A stretch of 64,000 bases of DNA from Shewanella sp. Choline-02u-19 (GTDB taxonomy: Bacteria; Pseudomonadota; Gammaproteobacteria; Enterobacterales; Shewanellaceae): the NCBI RefSeq assembly GCF_002836205.1, contig NZ_PJBE01000013.1, forward strand, positions 1,674,001 to 1,738,000. Reading direction: 5' to 3'. Under the pieces are notes generated by a model. The model saw only the letters and a program-made list of their open reading frames with translations, was not told the DNA's origin and did not search any database. Every line of letters starts with the position of its first letter. The stretch's first letter is position 1. This document shows, piece after piece, positions 18,202-27,116 of this stretch. The position numbers and the translations under genes were made by a program.

Positions 18202-19422
18202 TTGAAGAACACGTCCAACAATGAACAATCAAGCACCCATCCGGTTGGCATCCCCAATTTAGTATTACTCATCCCAATGCTTGCCGCGATTGTAGCCATT
18301 ACACCGTTAGCCATCGATATGTATTTACCGGCCATGGCAGCGCTAGCCAGCAGTTTTGACACTGGCATTACGTTAGTTCAACAATCTCTTAGCCTATATT
18401 TAGCTGGCTACGCCCTAGGTATGCTGTGCTTTGGTCCGCTTGCTGATAGGTATGGTCGCCGCAAGATGGTGATAATTGGTTTAACGGGCTTTATGCTCAC
18501 CAGCTTTGCTCTGACATTTGTTCAATCAATTGAAGCCTTTTTGGCATTAAGATTCTTACAAGCTTTTATCGGCGCTGCCGCCACGGTTGTTGTGCCCGGA
18601 TATATTAAAGAGGTTTACGGACAAAACACCGCTAAAGGGATGTCCTATGTCAGCCTTATTATGATGCTTGCACCGCTTATTGCGCCGAGTATTGGGAGCT
18701 TAATTTTAGAACTTGGGGATTGGCACCTAATTTTCTTTATTCTAGCGTTTTATGCGCTGGCATTACTTTTTTTAGTGTGTTTTAAATTAAAAATGCCGAG
18801 TGACCGTGATGCAAGCAGCCGCAGTGGTAAATCATTTTTTGGCGCCTATGCCACCGTATTGACCAAACCAGGTGTGAAGCTCAATATTACCTGTGGTGTA
18901 CTCACCTCCTTTGCCTTTTTCTGCTATTTAACCGCCTCACCGTTTGTCTATATGGAAGTGTTCGGACTCGACAAATCACTATTTGCCATTTTGTTTAGCA
19001 CCAATGTTGGTGCACTGATGCTCGCGAATGTAGTCAATAGCAAGATTGTGGGTCGTTACGGCTCAAAAAGAATGCTACGTGTATCGACCATTTTCGGTGC
19101 AATAGCCGCAAGCGGCTTATTACTGGTCAACATGCTCGACTTAAACTACCTATTTACTGTTGTTATGTTACTGCCATTAATGGCGTGTCTCGGTGTGATG
19201 TCAGTCAATGCCGATGCCATTGTATTGATGAAATTCCAACAAGAAACCGGCACCGCAACGGCCGTAATAGGAACACTTAGATTCGGATGCGGCGCACTCG
19301 CAGGTCCGCTACTTGCATTGTTCTATACCGGAACCGCAGTGCCCTTCTCTGCACTCATGTTGGCTGCTGTTATTCTTGTCGGCTTATGCCAACTGTTTAG
19401 TAAACGAGAGCCGAACCTATAA
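18202..19422 (+). CDS. Bcr/CflA-family multidrug efflux MFS transporter
   Basis: The 406-residue major facilitator protein has about 12 transmembrane helices. It shows the DHA1 Bcr/CflA signature PLAIDMYLPAM in helix 1 and motif A GPLADRYGRRKMV (78-90) between helices 2 and 3. The family exports drugs such as bicyclomycin or chloramphenicol by proton antiport; the true substrate is unknown. The start is a TTG at 18202, six bases after AAAGAGG. An internal ATG would remove part of the first helix, so TTG is preferred. Confidence 0.88.
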   Translation: MKNTSNNEQSSTHPVGIPNLVLLIPMLAAIVAITPLAIDMYLPAMAALASSFDTGITLVQQSLSLYLAGYALGMLCFGPLADRYGRRKMVIIGLTGFMLTSFALTFVQSIEAFLALRFLQAFIGAAATVVVPGYIKEVYGQNTAKGMSYVSLIMMLAPLIAPSIGSLILELGDWHLIFFILAFYALALLFLVCFKLKMPSDRDASSRSGKSFFGAYATVLTKPGVKLNITCGVLTSFAFFCYLTASPFVYMEVFGLDKSLFAILFSTNVGALMLANVVNSKIVGRYGSKRMLRVSTIFGAIAASGLLLVNMLDLNYLFTVVMLLPLMACLGVMSVNADAIVLMKFQQETGTATAVIGTLRFGCGALAGPLLALFYTGTAVPFSALMLAAVILVGLCQLFSKREPNL

Positions 19423-19594
19423 CAATGTTAGACAATCACGCTTACCGTGATTGTCGCCTCTCTATAGCCAAACCTTCCTTTAATCACTTGTCATTAACCA
19501 CCTGCAACTTTGCTTTTCTGTCCGCCATATTGAAAATTCTTCATTTAGAACGATTTATTTGCATTCATGCCTTGTAATCGTATGGGGGTTTTAT

Positions 19595-19645
19595 ATGATG
19601 AAGCTGACTCAAATTGAAGTCATCGCCGCACAAGTACCTCTGTGA
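19595..19645 (+). other. Possible 16-codon leader ORF upstream of ilvI
   Basis: ATGATG at 19595-19600 follows GGGGG and opens a short frame encoding MMKLTQIEVIAAQVPL, ending with TGA at 19643. Six of its sixteen residues are Leu, Ile or Val, as expected of a branched-chain attenuation leader, and it lies 130 bp before ilvI. No clean terminator follows: the best hairpin before ilvI is TACCG-TAG-CGGTA (about 19744-19756) with no T-run. The peptide also resembles the first residues of enolase-superfamily enzymes, so it may instead be a gene relic. The rest of the 19423-19774 gap shows nothing. Confidence 0.3.
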
Positions 19646-19774
19646 AGACTCATTTTCAGTTGAGATTAACGGCAAACGAGAGCAAGGATTACCATCCAAG
19701 CTTAATTTTAGAGCGATTACCGTCGCTGTAGTGAGATACTGCATACCGTAGCGGTAACTTAAAAAGGAATTATT

Positions 19775-21496
19775 ATGGAGAAGCTATCAGGCGCCAGTAT
19801 GGTCGTCCGTTCTCTTATCGACGAAGGCGTTAAACATATTTTTGGCTATCCAGGCGGATCAGTTTTAGATATTTACGACGCACTGCACGAAAAGTCCACC
19901 ATTGAACATATACTCGTGCGACATGAACAAGCTGCCGTGCACATGGCTGACGGTTATGCTCGTGCTACAGGTGACGTTGGTGTAGTCCTTGTCACCTCAG
20001 GTCCTGGTGCTACCAATACCATTACTGGTATTGCTACCGCTTACATGGACTCTATTCCTTTAGTGGTTATTTCAGGTCAGGTTCATAGCCACCTCATTGG
20101 TAATGATGCATTCCAAGAATGCGACATGATTGGTATATCTAGACCGGTTGTTAAGCATAGTTTTTTAGTCACTGATCCGCGTGACATTCCGACTATCATC
20201 AAGAAAGCATTTTTCATTGCCGCCAGTGGTCGTCCAGGTCCTGTGGTGGTTGATGTGCCTAAAGACTGTATGAACCCAGAAATTTTGCATGAATATCAAT
20301 ATCCAGAGGATATTTCCATGCGTTCATATAACCCCACTACATCTGGCCACAAAGGCCAGATCCGCAGAGGTTTACAAGCACTCTTAGCCGCTAAAAAACC
20401 TGTTTTATACGTCGGTGGCGGCGCAGTTATATCTGGGTGTGACAGCCAGATCCTCGCGCTGTCAGAAAAGCTTGGAATTCCAGTGGTAAGCACTCTGATG
20501 GGACTAGGCGCCTTTCCTGGTACTCACCCTAACAGTGTCGGTATGCTCGGTATGCACGGTTGCTATGAAGCAAACATGACCATGCATAACAGTGATCTTA
20601 TCTTTGGTATTGGGGTTCGTTTTGATGATCGCACCACCAATAATGTAGAAAAATACTGTCCAAATGCCACTATTTTACACATTGATATCGATCCCTCTTC
20701 AATCTCAAAAACCATTAAAGTCGATATTCCAATCGTGGGTTCTGCTGATCAAGTATTGGATGAAATGCTAAAGCAGATTGAAGCCAATGATTATGCTATT
20801 ACCGATCCGACTGCCAATGATCATTGGTGGGGCGACATTGCCAAGTGGTGTGGTCGCAAGAGTTTAGATTACCAAAAATCAGATACAAAGATAAAACCAC
20901 AGCAAGTTATCGAAGTCATGCATAAATTAACCAATGGTGATGCCTATGTAGCATCCGATGTTGGTCAACACCAAATGTTTGCTGCGCTCTACTATCCATT
21001 TAATAAGCCACGTCGTTGGATTAACTCTGGCGGCCTTGGCACCATGGGCTTTGGCCTGCCTGCCGCAATGGGTGTTAAGCTTGCAAAACCCGATGAAACG
21101 GTTATTTGCGTTACGGGTGATGGCTCTATTCAAATGAATATCCAAGAGTTATCAACCGCACTACAATACGATATTCCCGTTAAAATCATCAACCTAAACA
21201 ATCACTTTTTGGGTATGGTTAAACAGTGGCAAGACATGATATACGCAGGTCGTCATTCTCAATCCTACATGGACTCGGTACCCGATTTTGCCAAAATTGC
21301 TGAAGCGTATGGTCATGTAGGCATGACCATTCGTGATCCTGCCGAGCTAGAATCAGGTTTAGAGAAAGCCTTCGCCATGACAGACAAATTAGTCTTTGTC
21401 GACATTCACGTTGATGAGACCGAACACGTATACCCGATGTTAATTCGTGGCGGTGCGATGAATGAAATGTGGTTGAGCAAAACGGAGAAAAGCTAA
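19775..21496 (+). CDS. ilvI: Acetolactate synthase III large subunit
   Basis: The 573-residue thiamine-diphosphate enzyme condenses two pyruvates to acetolactate, or pyruvate with 2-oxobutyrate, in valine, leucine and isoleucine synthesis. It has the catalytic Glu in VRHEQAAVHMADGYAR, the FAD-binding middle domain and the ThDP motif GDGSIQMNIQELSTAL. The length matches E. coli IlvI (574). A good ribosome-binding site (AAAAAGGA) precedes the ATG. The stop overlaps the ilvH start by one base. Confidence 0.95.
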   Translation: MEKLSGASMVVRSLIDEGVKHIFGYPGGSVLDIYDALHEKSTIEHILVRHEQAAVHMADGYARATGDVGVVLVTSGPGATNTITGIATAYMDSIPLVVISGQVHSHLIGNDAFQECDMIGISRPVVKHSFLVTDPRDIPTIIKKAFFIAASGRPGPVVVDVPKDCMNPEILHEYQYPEDISMRSYNPTTSGHKGQIRRGLQALLAAKKPVLYVGGGAVISGCDSQILALSEKLGIPVVSTLMGLGAFPGTHPNSVGMLGMHGCYEANMTMHNSDLIFGIGVRFDDRTTNNVEKYCPNATILHIDIDPSSISKTIKVDIPIVGSADQVLDEMLKQIEANDYAITDPTANDHWWGDIAKWCGRKSLDYQKSDTKIKPQQVIEVMHKLTNGDAYVASDVGQHQMFAALYYPFNKPRRWINSGGLGTMGFGLPAAMGVKLAKPDETVICVTGDGSIQMNIQELSTALQYDIPVKIINLNNHFLGMVKQWQDMIYAGRHSQSYMDSVPDFAKIAEAYGHVGMTIRDPAELESGLEKAFAMTDKLVFVDIHVDETEHVYPMLIRGGAMNEMWLSKTEKS

Positions 21497-21990
21497 TGCG
21501 TCGGATTATATGTGTATTACTTGAAAACCAACCGGGTGCGCTTTCTCGGGTTGTAGGATTATTTTCTCAGCGTGGTTATAACATTGAAACCTTAACTGTA
21601 GCGCCAACAGAAGATAAAACCCTATCTCGCTTAACCATTGCCGTAAAAGCTGATGAAGCTGTTCTTGAGCAAATAGAGAAGCAACTACATAAGCTCATTG
21701 ATGTACTAAAAGTATCTAATATCACTGAGTCTGCGCATGTAGAAAGAGAAGTCGCACTGATTAAAGTCAAAGCACAAGGTGAGCACAGAGAAGAAGTCAA
21801 AAGACTGGCAGATATTTTCCGTGGTCAAATTGTCGATGTCACTCAGAGCTTATATACGGTCCAATTAATTGGCACCAGTGATAAGTTAGATGCCTGCATC
21901 TCCGCCTTGGCAGATGTGACTAAAGTGATTGAGATTTCACGCTCAGGTGTGGTGGGTCTAGCACGCGGCGAAAAATCAATGCGCGCATAG
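21496..21990 (+). CDS. ilvH: Acetolactate synthase III regulatory subunit
   Basis: The 164-residue small subunit activates IlvI and confers valine feedback inhibition. It starts MRRIICVLLENQPGALSRV, the ACT-domain opening (about 1-76) that binds valine between two subunits, and continues with the IlvH C-terminal domain. The ATG at 21496 overlaps the ilvI stop (TAATG), so translation is coupled. Length matches E. coli IlvH (163). Confidence 0.95.
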   Translation: MRRIICVLLENQPGALSRVVGLFSQRGYNIETLTVAPTEDKTLSRLTIAVKADEAVLEQIEKQLHKLIDVLKVSNITESAHVEREVALIKVKAQGEHREEVKRLADIFRGQIVDVTQSLYTVQLIGTSDKLDACISALADVTKVIEISRSGVVGLARGEKSMRA

Positions 21991-22040
21991 CGACTAAGCT
22001 GAATAGCAATAGTAGATTAGCTGATTAAAAATCACCCACT

Positions 22041-22070
22041 AAAAAGGGAGTCTAAAGACTCCCTTTTTTT
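22041..22070 (+). terminator. Terminator of ilvIH
   Basis: The stem AAAGGGAGTCT / AGACTCCCTTT has a 1-2 base loop and is followed by a run of seven T. Confidence 0.9.
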
Positions 22071-22115
22071 ACATCTTACACTGTAAATAGATCAGCCAGG
22101 GAGGCGATAATTTAC

Positions 22116-22556
22116 TTAATTAGCATCCAATATTCTTGATGTGCCGATCTCAATTTTTCTCGGTTTTAACGCCTCGGGGATCTCTCTTTTAAGATCAACA
22201 TTGAGTAAACCATTTTCTAGATTTGCACCAATAACAGTGACGTAATCAGCCAATTGGAATGTGCGTTCAAATCCACGTTCAGCAATACCTTGATAGAGGT
22301 ATTTACTCTCTTTATCTTGTTCGGCTTTCGTGCCTTTTACCAGTAGCTTATCACCTTCACTGGTAATATCGAGTTCATCCATAGTAAAGCCAGCAACCGC
22401 CATAGTAATGCGATAACGATGTTCATCAATGAGTTCAATATTATAAGGTGGGTAACCAGAATTACCTTTGTTCGACGCGGCATGTTCAGCAAGTTGCGCT
22501 AAACGGTCAAATCCAATGGCACTGCGGTAAAGTGGAGTTAGGTCGTAATTTCTCAT
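22116..22556 (-). CDS. ibpA: Small heat-shock protein IbpA (Hsp20)
   Basis: The 146-residue alpha-crystallin-family holdase binds unfolding proteins during heat stress. The N-terminus MRNYDLTPLYRSAIGFDRL is typical of IbpA/IbpB. The core holds YPPYNIE, YRITMAVAGF and ERGFERTFQLADYV, ending with the conserved NGLLNVDLKREIPE. The upstream leader contains a sigma-32 promoter and a ROSE thermometer (separate entries), so it is controlled both in transcription and translation. Confidence 0.94.
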   Translation of the reverse strand: MRNYDLTPLYRSAIGFDRLAQLAEHAASNKGNSGYPPYNIELIDEHRYRITMAVAGFTMDELDITSEGDKLLVKGTKAEQDKESKYLYQGIAERGFERTFQLADYVTVIGANLENGLLNVDLKREIPEALKPRKIEIGTSRILDAN

Positions 22557-22650
22557 GGGTATATCCTTGTATTAAGCAATATATTAAATTAATTTGGCCA
22601 ACTAGATTGCAAACGCAATGTTGTCGCACCGATTTGTTAAAGGTTAACTT
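22557..22650 (-). promoter_or_regulatory. ROSE-type RNA thermometer in the ibpA leader
   Basis: In the mRNA, UAUAUUGCUU (22574-22583) pairs with AAGGAUAUA (22560-22568), which holds the ribosome-binding site, across a five-base loop. The G of UUGCU is bulged against AGGA, the hallmark of ROSE elements. A second hairpin (ATTGC-GTTT-GCAAT) lies just upstream. At heat-shock temperature the weak A/U-rich stem should melt and free the site. Confidence 0.82.
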
Positions 22651-22716
22651 TTATGACCCCGAAGGCATCAATAATTCCGTTAACTTAAGAACCTCGTTGA
22701 GCGTTCCATAGTTAAT

Positions 22717-22744
22717 ATATGTAGGCATTTTTTTTGTTTTCAAG
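22717..22744 (-). promoter_or_regulatory. Sigma-32 heat-shock promoter of ibpA
   Basis: On the minus strand a perfect -35 CTTGAAA (22738-22744) is followed after 13 bases by CTACATAT (22717-22724), which matches six of eight positions of the sigma-32 -10 consensus CCCCATNT. It gives a leader of about 150 nt containing the ROSE element. Confidence 0.78.
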
Positions 22745-22804
22745 GCTGGAGTTACAATTATTTGAAGAAATAATAATATTTTTATAAGTGAGAAAATTTA
22801 GACA

Positions 22805-22832
22805 TAAAAAAAGCAGCCTCAAGGCTGCTTTC
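22805..22832 (-). terminator. Terminator of the 5'-nucleotidase gene
   Basis: The stem AAGCAGCCT / AGGCTGCTT has a two-base loop, followed on the minus strand by a run of T. Confidence 0.85.
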
Positions 22833-22849
22833 TTAAAACAAAGACTAGA

Positions 22850-24598
22850 TTAGCGCTTACAAGCCAATGTGCTATTGCTGTTCAAGAACTGGATTTCACC
22901 CGCTACAGGAGCAAAGTCAGCAGCCTTGATATCACCAGTGTCTTTAATGAATGTGTACATAACTTCAGCATCAACATAACCTGTCATAACTGGAGTCAGC
23001 TTAGGGTAGCCATCGCCACCAGCAGCATTGAAGCTAGGGACTGTAAAGCTATACATCGCATCAGCTGCGTAGCCTTTACCATTAATGTCGTTAATTGAAA
23101 CTGTTTTAGCTTCACAATCAACATCCATCTTAATACCCGCAAGTTGTGGATATGCTCCAGAACCTGTTTCACCAACATCAACTGTTGCTACAACATTCAA
23201 ATATTCAGTAATCTCAGCGCCGGTTAAAGTACTCTTAGTAATTGAGTTGCCAAATGGCTGCACTGTTAACACGTCTTTATAAGTGATTTCGCCCATCAGG
23301 ATAGAATCACGTACACCGCCAGAGTTCATTACCGCAAAGTCTGCATCTACTTTACTACGTTGAGCTTCAGCAATCAGACGACCCATATTAGTTTGTTGTG
23401 TACGAACGATATTTCGGTCACCTTCAAGCTTGCCATCAGTATTACCGATAACTTCAAGCAATTCTTCTTGACCGACATTTTGGTACTGCTGCATAACTTC
23501 AAGTACAGTTGCATCAGGCTTAATTTCTTCGCCGATAAGTTCGTAAACTGAGTTGCCATCAGCATCTTTAACCGTATTGCCATCAGCGTCTTTCAGTTTT
23601 GCCTTCAAGTTAACAGGGATCAACTTGTAGCTAGCTAAATGCAGCTCATCATTAAAGTATTCAAAATCAGCTTGGCCAACATACTTGCCCCATTCATGTG
23701 CCTGCATGATGACTGTACCGTTCTGAACGTCTGGCTTACATTCTGCACCAGGTTTGAACTCAGCATCATATCCGTCGCCTTCCATACAAACAGGATTCTG
23801 AGAGTGTCCACCAATCACTGCGGCTAAATCACCTGCTGTCATAGCACGTGCTAGAGCTACGTCACCAGGAGCATTGCTGCCGCTAGCGCCATCGGCATAG
23901 TGACCCATATGAGTCGTGGCAAAGATTAAGTCAGCAGTACCTGCGTCCTTAATGTCTTTGATAACTTTCTTAAGCTCTTCTTTTGGATCGGTAAATTCAA
24001 GACCGCTGATAAATTCAGGATTACCGATTTTAGCTGTATCTTCCGTCGTTAGACCGACAACAGCAATACGAATACCGTTAATATTAAAAATCTTGTACGG
24101 TTCGAAGTAACGAGCACCAGAGACTTTGTCATAGATATTAGCTGCTAGCATCGGGAAGTTAGCTAATTCACGCTGCATATCAACCGTTGATAATGGATTA
24201 TCAAACTCATGGTTACCAACAGCCATAGCGTCATAACCAATCAGGTTCATACCCACGAAATCTGGACGTGCATCTTGCAAGTCTGACTCAGGTACACCCG
24301 TGTTGATATCACCACCAGAAAGTAAGATAGTCTCACCACCGTTCGCCTCAACTTCAGCACGGATCTGGTCGATCAGCGTCTTACGCGCTGCCATACCATA
24401 CTCGCCCTTACTGTTTTTAAAGAAACGACCATGGTTGTCGTTAGTGTGAAGTACGGTGAAAATAGTACAAGCTTCACCAGCTTCTGCACATGTTGTCGGC
24501 AATACAACTTCTTTGTTGTCATCATTGTCGCTGCCACACGCTGTTAACGCAGTTACAACAGCAGTCGCCACTAGCCCTTTGATTAAAGTCTTATTCAT
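22850..24598 (-). CDS. Lipoprotein 5'-nucleotidase / metallophosphatase (UshA/NutA type)
   Basis: From the ATG at 24598 (MNKTLIKGLV, 582 residues) the signal ends VTALTACGSD, a lipobox, so the enzyme is anchored in a membrane. The N-terminal metallophosphatase domain shows LHTNDNHG, LLSGGDINTG, VGNHEFD, ATTHMGHY and GGHSQNPV, together the dinuclear metal site. The C-terminal 5'-nucleotidase domain has FAVMNSGGVRDSI and LTVQPFGNSI. It removes phosphate from extracellular nucleotides so that nucleosides can be taken up. The frame also extends three codons to a TTG, but AAGGGG nine bases before the ATG favours 24598. Unlike the lipoprotein at 15.9 kb I see no PhoB box upstream. Confidence 0.9.
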   Translation of the reverse strand: MNKTLIKGLVATAVVTALTACGSDNDDNKEVVLPTTCAEAGEACTIFTVLHTNDNHGRFFKNSKGEYGMAARKTLIDQIRAEVEANGGETILLSGGDINTGVPESDLQDARPDFVGMNLIGYDAMAVGNHEFDNPLSTVDMQRELANFPMLAANIYDKVSGARYFEPYKIFNINGIRIAVVGLTTEDTAKIGNPEFISGLEFTDPKEELKKVIKDIKDAGTADLIFATTHMGHYADGASGSNAPGDVALARAMTAGDLAAVIGGHSQNPVCMEGDGYDAEFKPGAECKPDVQNGTVIMQAHEWGKYVGQADFEYFNDELHLASYKLIPVNLKAKLKDADGNTVKDADGNSVYELIGEEIKPDATVLEVMQQYQNVGQEELLEVIGNTDGKLEGDRNIVRTQQTNMGRLIAEAQRSKVDADFAVMNSGGVRDSILMGEITYKDVLTVQPFGNSITKSTLTGAEITEYLNVVATVDVGETGSGAYPQLAGIKMDVDCEAKTVSINDINGKGYAADAMYSFTVPSFNAAGGDGYPKLTPVMTGYVDAEVMYTFIKDTGDIKAADFAPVAGEIQFLNSNSTLACKR

Positions 24599-24981
24599 TA
24601 AAATCAACCCCTTGATTATTTTTATGTTTTCGTAATATTTTAATTAGTTCGGCAGAAATAACCCTATTTTCGCCGTGAAGCATCTTAGCAAAGATTATGC
24701 TTTATTTGTGTTACAAATATTACATTAGATGAACTAAATAACTCATTTCTAAGTGTTTTATTTCAAATTACGTGTTAAAAACAGAACAAAGGGGTAACCA
24801 TAATGATTAAGCGAGGGCGTTATAAACTGTGGCAACATAAATACAGGCAACTAAAATAAAGCATTTCATCAATTTAGATATTTTAACGGTTTATAAAAGA
24901 TTGTCTTTAAATGAGAACAAGCGTTGCAACAACTCACAACGCCTCACTGCTCAAAAAACAAGCTATTAGACTATTCTAATC
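24599..24981. other. Intergenic region with one possible short ORF
   Basis: This A/T-rich gap separates the nutA-like start from the end of the esterase gene. It includes a frame of 18 codons at 24803-24859 on the plus strand (MIKRGRYKLWQHKYRQLK) preceded by AAGGGG at nine bases. There is no other support for it. Otherwise I see only A/T-rich promoter-like sequence. Confidence 0.35.
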
Positions 24982-25653
24982 TTACTTTAGGACTTTTTGT
25001 AGCCATTTTGAGATGTCACGCAGCTGTTCCGGTAGCACATTATGTCCCATATCATAGGTTTGCCACTGATTAACATAGCCTTGCTCTTTAAGAAGTTCGA
25101 ATGCCATTAACCCTGCACTTAATAGGACAACTTCATCCTGAACACCATGTTGCTGAAGTACTGGGGTCAATGCATTCACACTCGCAAGGTCATTTGGCAA
25201 TTTATCAGCAGTAGGCAAATAACACGACAACCCCATTATTCCTGCCAATTTATGTTGCAGTCTTAAGCCGGTAAACAAACTCATTACACCGCCTTGGCTG
25301 AATCCTGCGAGCACGATATTACTCGACTCAATGCCCAACGCTATTTGTTCATCAATAAGCGCTCTGATGAGAACTTCACTTTCTAAAACCCCCTGCATGT
25401 CAGCGCGGTCATGCAAGTCCATACTTTTTATGTCATACCATGCACGCATAACATAGCCACCATTAATGGTGACAGCTTGCTCTGGGGCATGGGGAAAGAT
25501 AAATCGAATAGCATGATCACTTGGCAGCCCTAATGCTGGCACCACAGGCGCAAAACCTGCACCTGAATCTCCCAACCCATGCAGCCAAATCACACAGGCA
25601 GTTGCCTTAGTGATGGGCTCGACTGTAATTCTCTCTAACGGCTTATCTAACAT
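24982..25653 (-). CDS. Carboxylesterase / acyl-protein-thioesterase-like alpha/beta hydrolase
   Basis: The 223-residue phospholipase/carboxylesterase family hydrolase has VIWLHGLGDSGAGF (oxyanion region), the nucleophile elbow GFSQGG, an Asp in VQDEVV and the His in MGHNVLPEQ, forming the triad. It lacks a signal peptide, so it is cytoplasmic. Relatives hydrolyse short acyl esters and thioesters; the substrate here is unknown. I chose the ATG at 25653 because AAAGGAAC lies seven bases upstream; a TTG seven codons earlier is less likely. Confidence 0.9.
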   Translation of the reverse strand: MLDKPLERITVEPITKATACVIWLHGLGDSGAGFAPVVPALGLPSDHAIRFIFPHAPEQAVTINGGYVMRAWYDIKSMDLHDRADMQGVLESEVLIRALIDEQIALGIESSNIVLAGFSQGGVMSLFTGLRLQHKLAGIMGLSCYLPTADKLPNDLASVNALTPVLQQHGVQDEVVLLSAGLMAFELLKEQGYVNQWQTYDMGHNVLPEQLRDISKWLQKVLK

Positions 25654-25718
25654 GACGTTCCTTTTCAATGACAATGGCTAATTAACTGCGCGCAATAATA
25701 TCAGGAGCAGAGCTGTTA

Positions 25719-25986
25719 ATACCAGTTCCATTAAATATGTGACCAATTCAGAGCTCTCTCAGGGCTTTCAATTCCAGGCGCATTGTGGAAGAAATGGTTA
25801 TTCCCTTTTAAGGCGATGCAACGCAGGAGTAAAAGTCCTGAGAAGCTCACAACGTGCGGGTTTAAAATCACTTTAATACTGCGCATGTGGCTTTCGATAT
25901 AAAATAACTATTAGCTACAACCCACTTGCTTGCCTAAAGTAATTTTAATTCCCGCTGAATGAGCAACTATTTAATGGAATTGGTAT
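25719..25986. repeat. MITE-like repeat element, intact copy
   Basis: The 268-bp element is bounded by inverted terminal repeats ATACCA(G/A)TTCCATTAAATA (19 bp, one mismatch). It carries no gene. It shares long blocks with the copy at 54626-54954, such as GGCTTTCAAT, AATGGTTAT, GATGCAACGCA and GTCCTGAGAAGCTCAC. A reverse, decayed copy lies at 15169. It is probably a non-autonomous mobile element or palindromic intergenic repeat. Confidence 0.75.
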
Positions 25987-26093
25987 AACACATATTTAAT
26001 AGAAAGGTTTAAACCACTAAATACGCTTTAATGTCGACCTTCTGGCAACTAAGCTGTGATTATTAACAATAGATAAAATGGAAATCGAACATA

Positions 26094-27104
26094 ATGGGCT
26101 TACTGCATAATGGTCAATGGATCGACAAATGGTATCCAACAGATAAAACGGCTGGCGAGTTTAGCCGATCAGAATCTAGCTTTAGAGACTGGATAACCCA
26201 AGATGGGCAGCCTAAAAAAGCGGGTACACTGGGGTTCAAAACCGAAAAAAATCGCTATCATCTTTATGTATCATTAGCTTGTCCGTGGGCGCATCGAACA
26301 TTAATCTATCTACAATTGAAAAACCTACAACACATAATAGGCGTTACAGTGGTTGAACCGCATATGCTCGCTAATGGCTGGGAGTTTTCTGGCGTCAATC
26401 AAAGCGAAATCGCACATCATATCGATGGTGCTCAACACGACACATTAAACGCTGCCAATTTTCTCTATCAAATCTATCAAAAAGCAGATGCCAACTATAA
26501 CGGCCGCGTTACAGTACCGGTGCTATGGGACTCGCATACACACACCATTGTCAGTAACGAATCAGCTGAAATTATACGGATGCTGAACAGTGAGTTTGAT
26601 CATTTAGTTGATAACGACCGTGATTTTTATCCGCTGCAATTACAAACTGAAATTGATGAATTAAACACATGGATATATAGCAGCATTAATAATGGTGTCT
26701 ATAAAGCCGGTTTTGCCACCAGCCAAACCGCATATAATGACGCTTACCAGCAACTCTTTGATGCACTCGATAAGCTAGAACTGCGGCTTACAACTAAACG
26801 CTACCTCACTGGTAATGTCTTTACTGAAGCTGACATTCGTCTGTTTACCACCTTAATTCGTTTTGATGCTGTTTATGTTGGACACTTTAAAACCAATAAA
26901 AAGCGCATAGAGGACTACCCTAACCTCTCCGGTTATGTGAAAGATATTTATCAAATGGAGGGAGTGTCGCAGACAGTAAATCTTGAGCACATTAAGCAGC
27001 ATTACTATTTCAGTCATGACATGATTAACCCAACTCGGATTGTTCCCAACGGGCCGGAACTCGATTTTAACCAACCCCATAGTCGACAAGATATGAGGCC
27101 ATGA
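26094..27104 (+). CDS. Glutathionyl-hydroquinone reductase (xi-class GST, YqjG/EcfG type)
   Basis: The 336-residue protein has the xi-class glutathione transferase layout. The catalytic Cys63 lies in SLACPWAHR, at the thioredoxin fold, with VPVLWDSHTHTIVSNESAEIIRM for glutathione binding. The helical C-terminal domain has TGNVFTEADIRLFTTLIRFD. The class reduces glutathionyl-hydroquinones to hydroquinones. Length and motif order match E. coli YqjG (328). It stands alone. Confidence 0.93.
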   Translation: MGLLHNGQWIDKWYPTDKTAGEFSRSESSFRDWITQDGQPKKAGTLGFKTEKNRYHLYVSLACPWAHRTLIYLQLKNLQHIIGVTVVEPHMLANGWEFSGVNQSEIAHHIDGAQHDTLNAANFLYQIYQKADANYNGRVTVPVLWDSHTHTIVSNESAEIIRMLNSEFDHLVDNDRDFYPLQLQTEIDELNTWIYSSINNGVYKAGFATSQTAYNDAYQQLFDALDKLELRLTTKRYLTGNVFTEADIRLFTTLIRFDAVYVGHFKTNKKRIEDYPNLSGYVKDIYQMEGVSQTVNLEHIKQHYYFSHDMINPTRIVPNGPELDFNQPHSRQDMRP

Positions 27105-27116
27105 ATGTAAGCTTCG

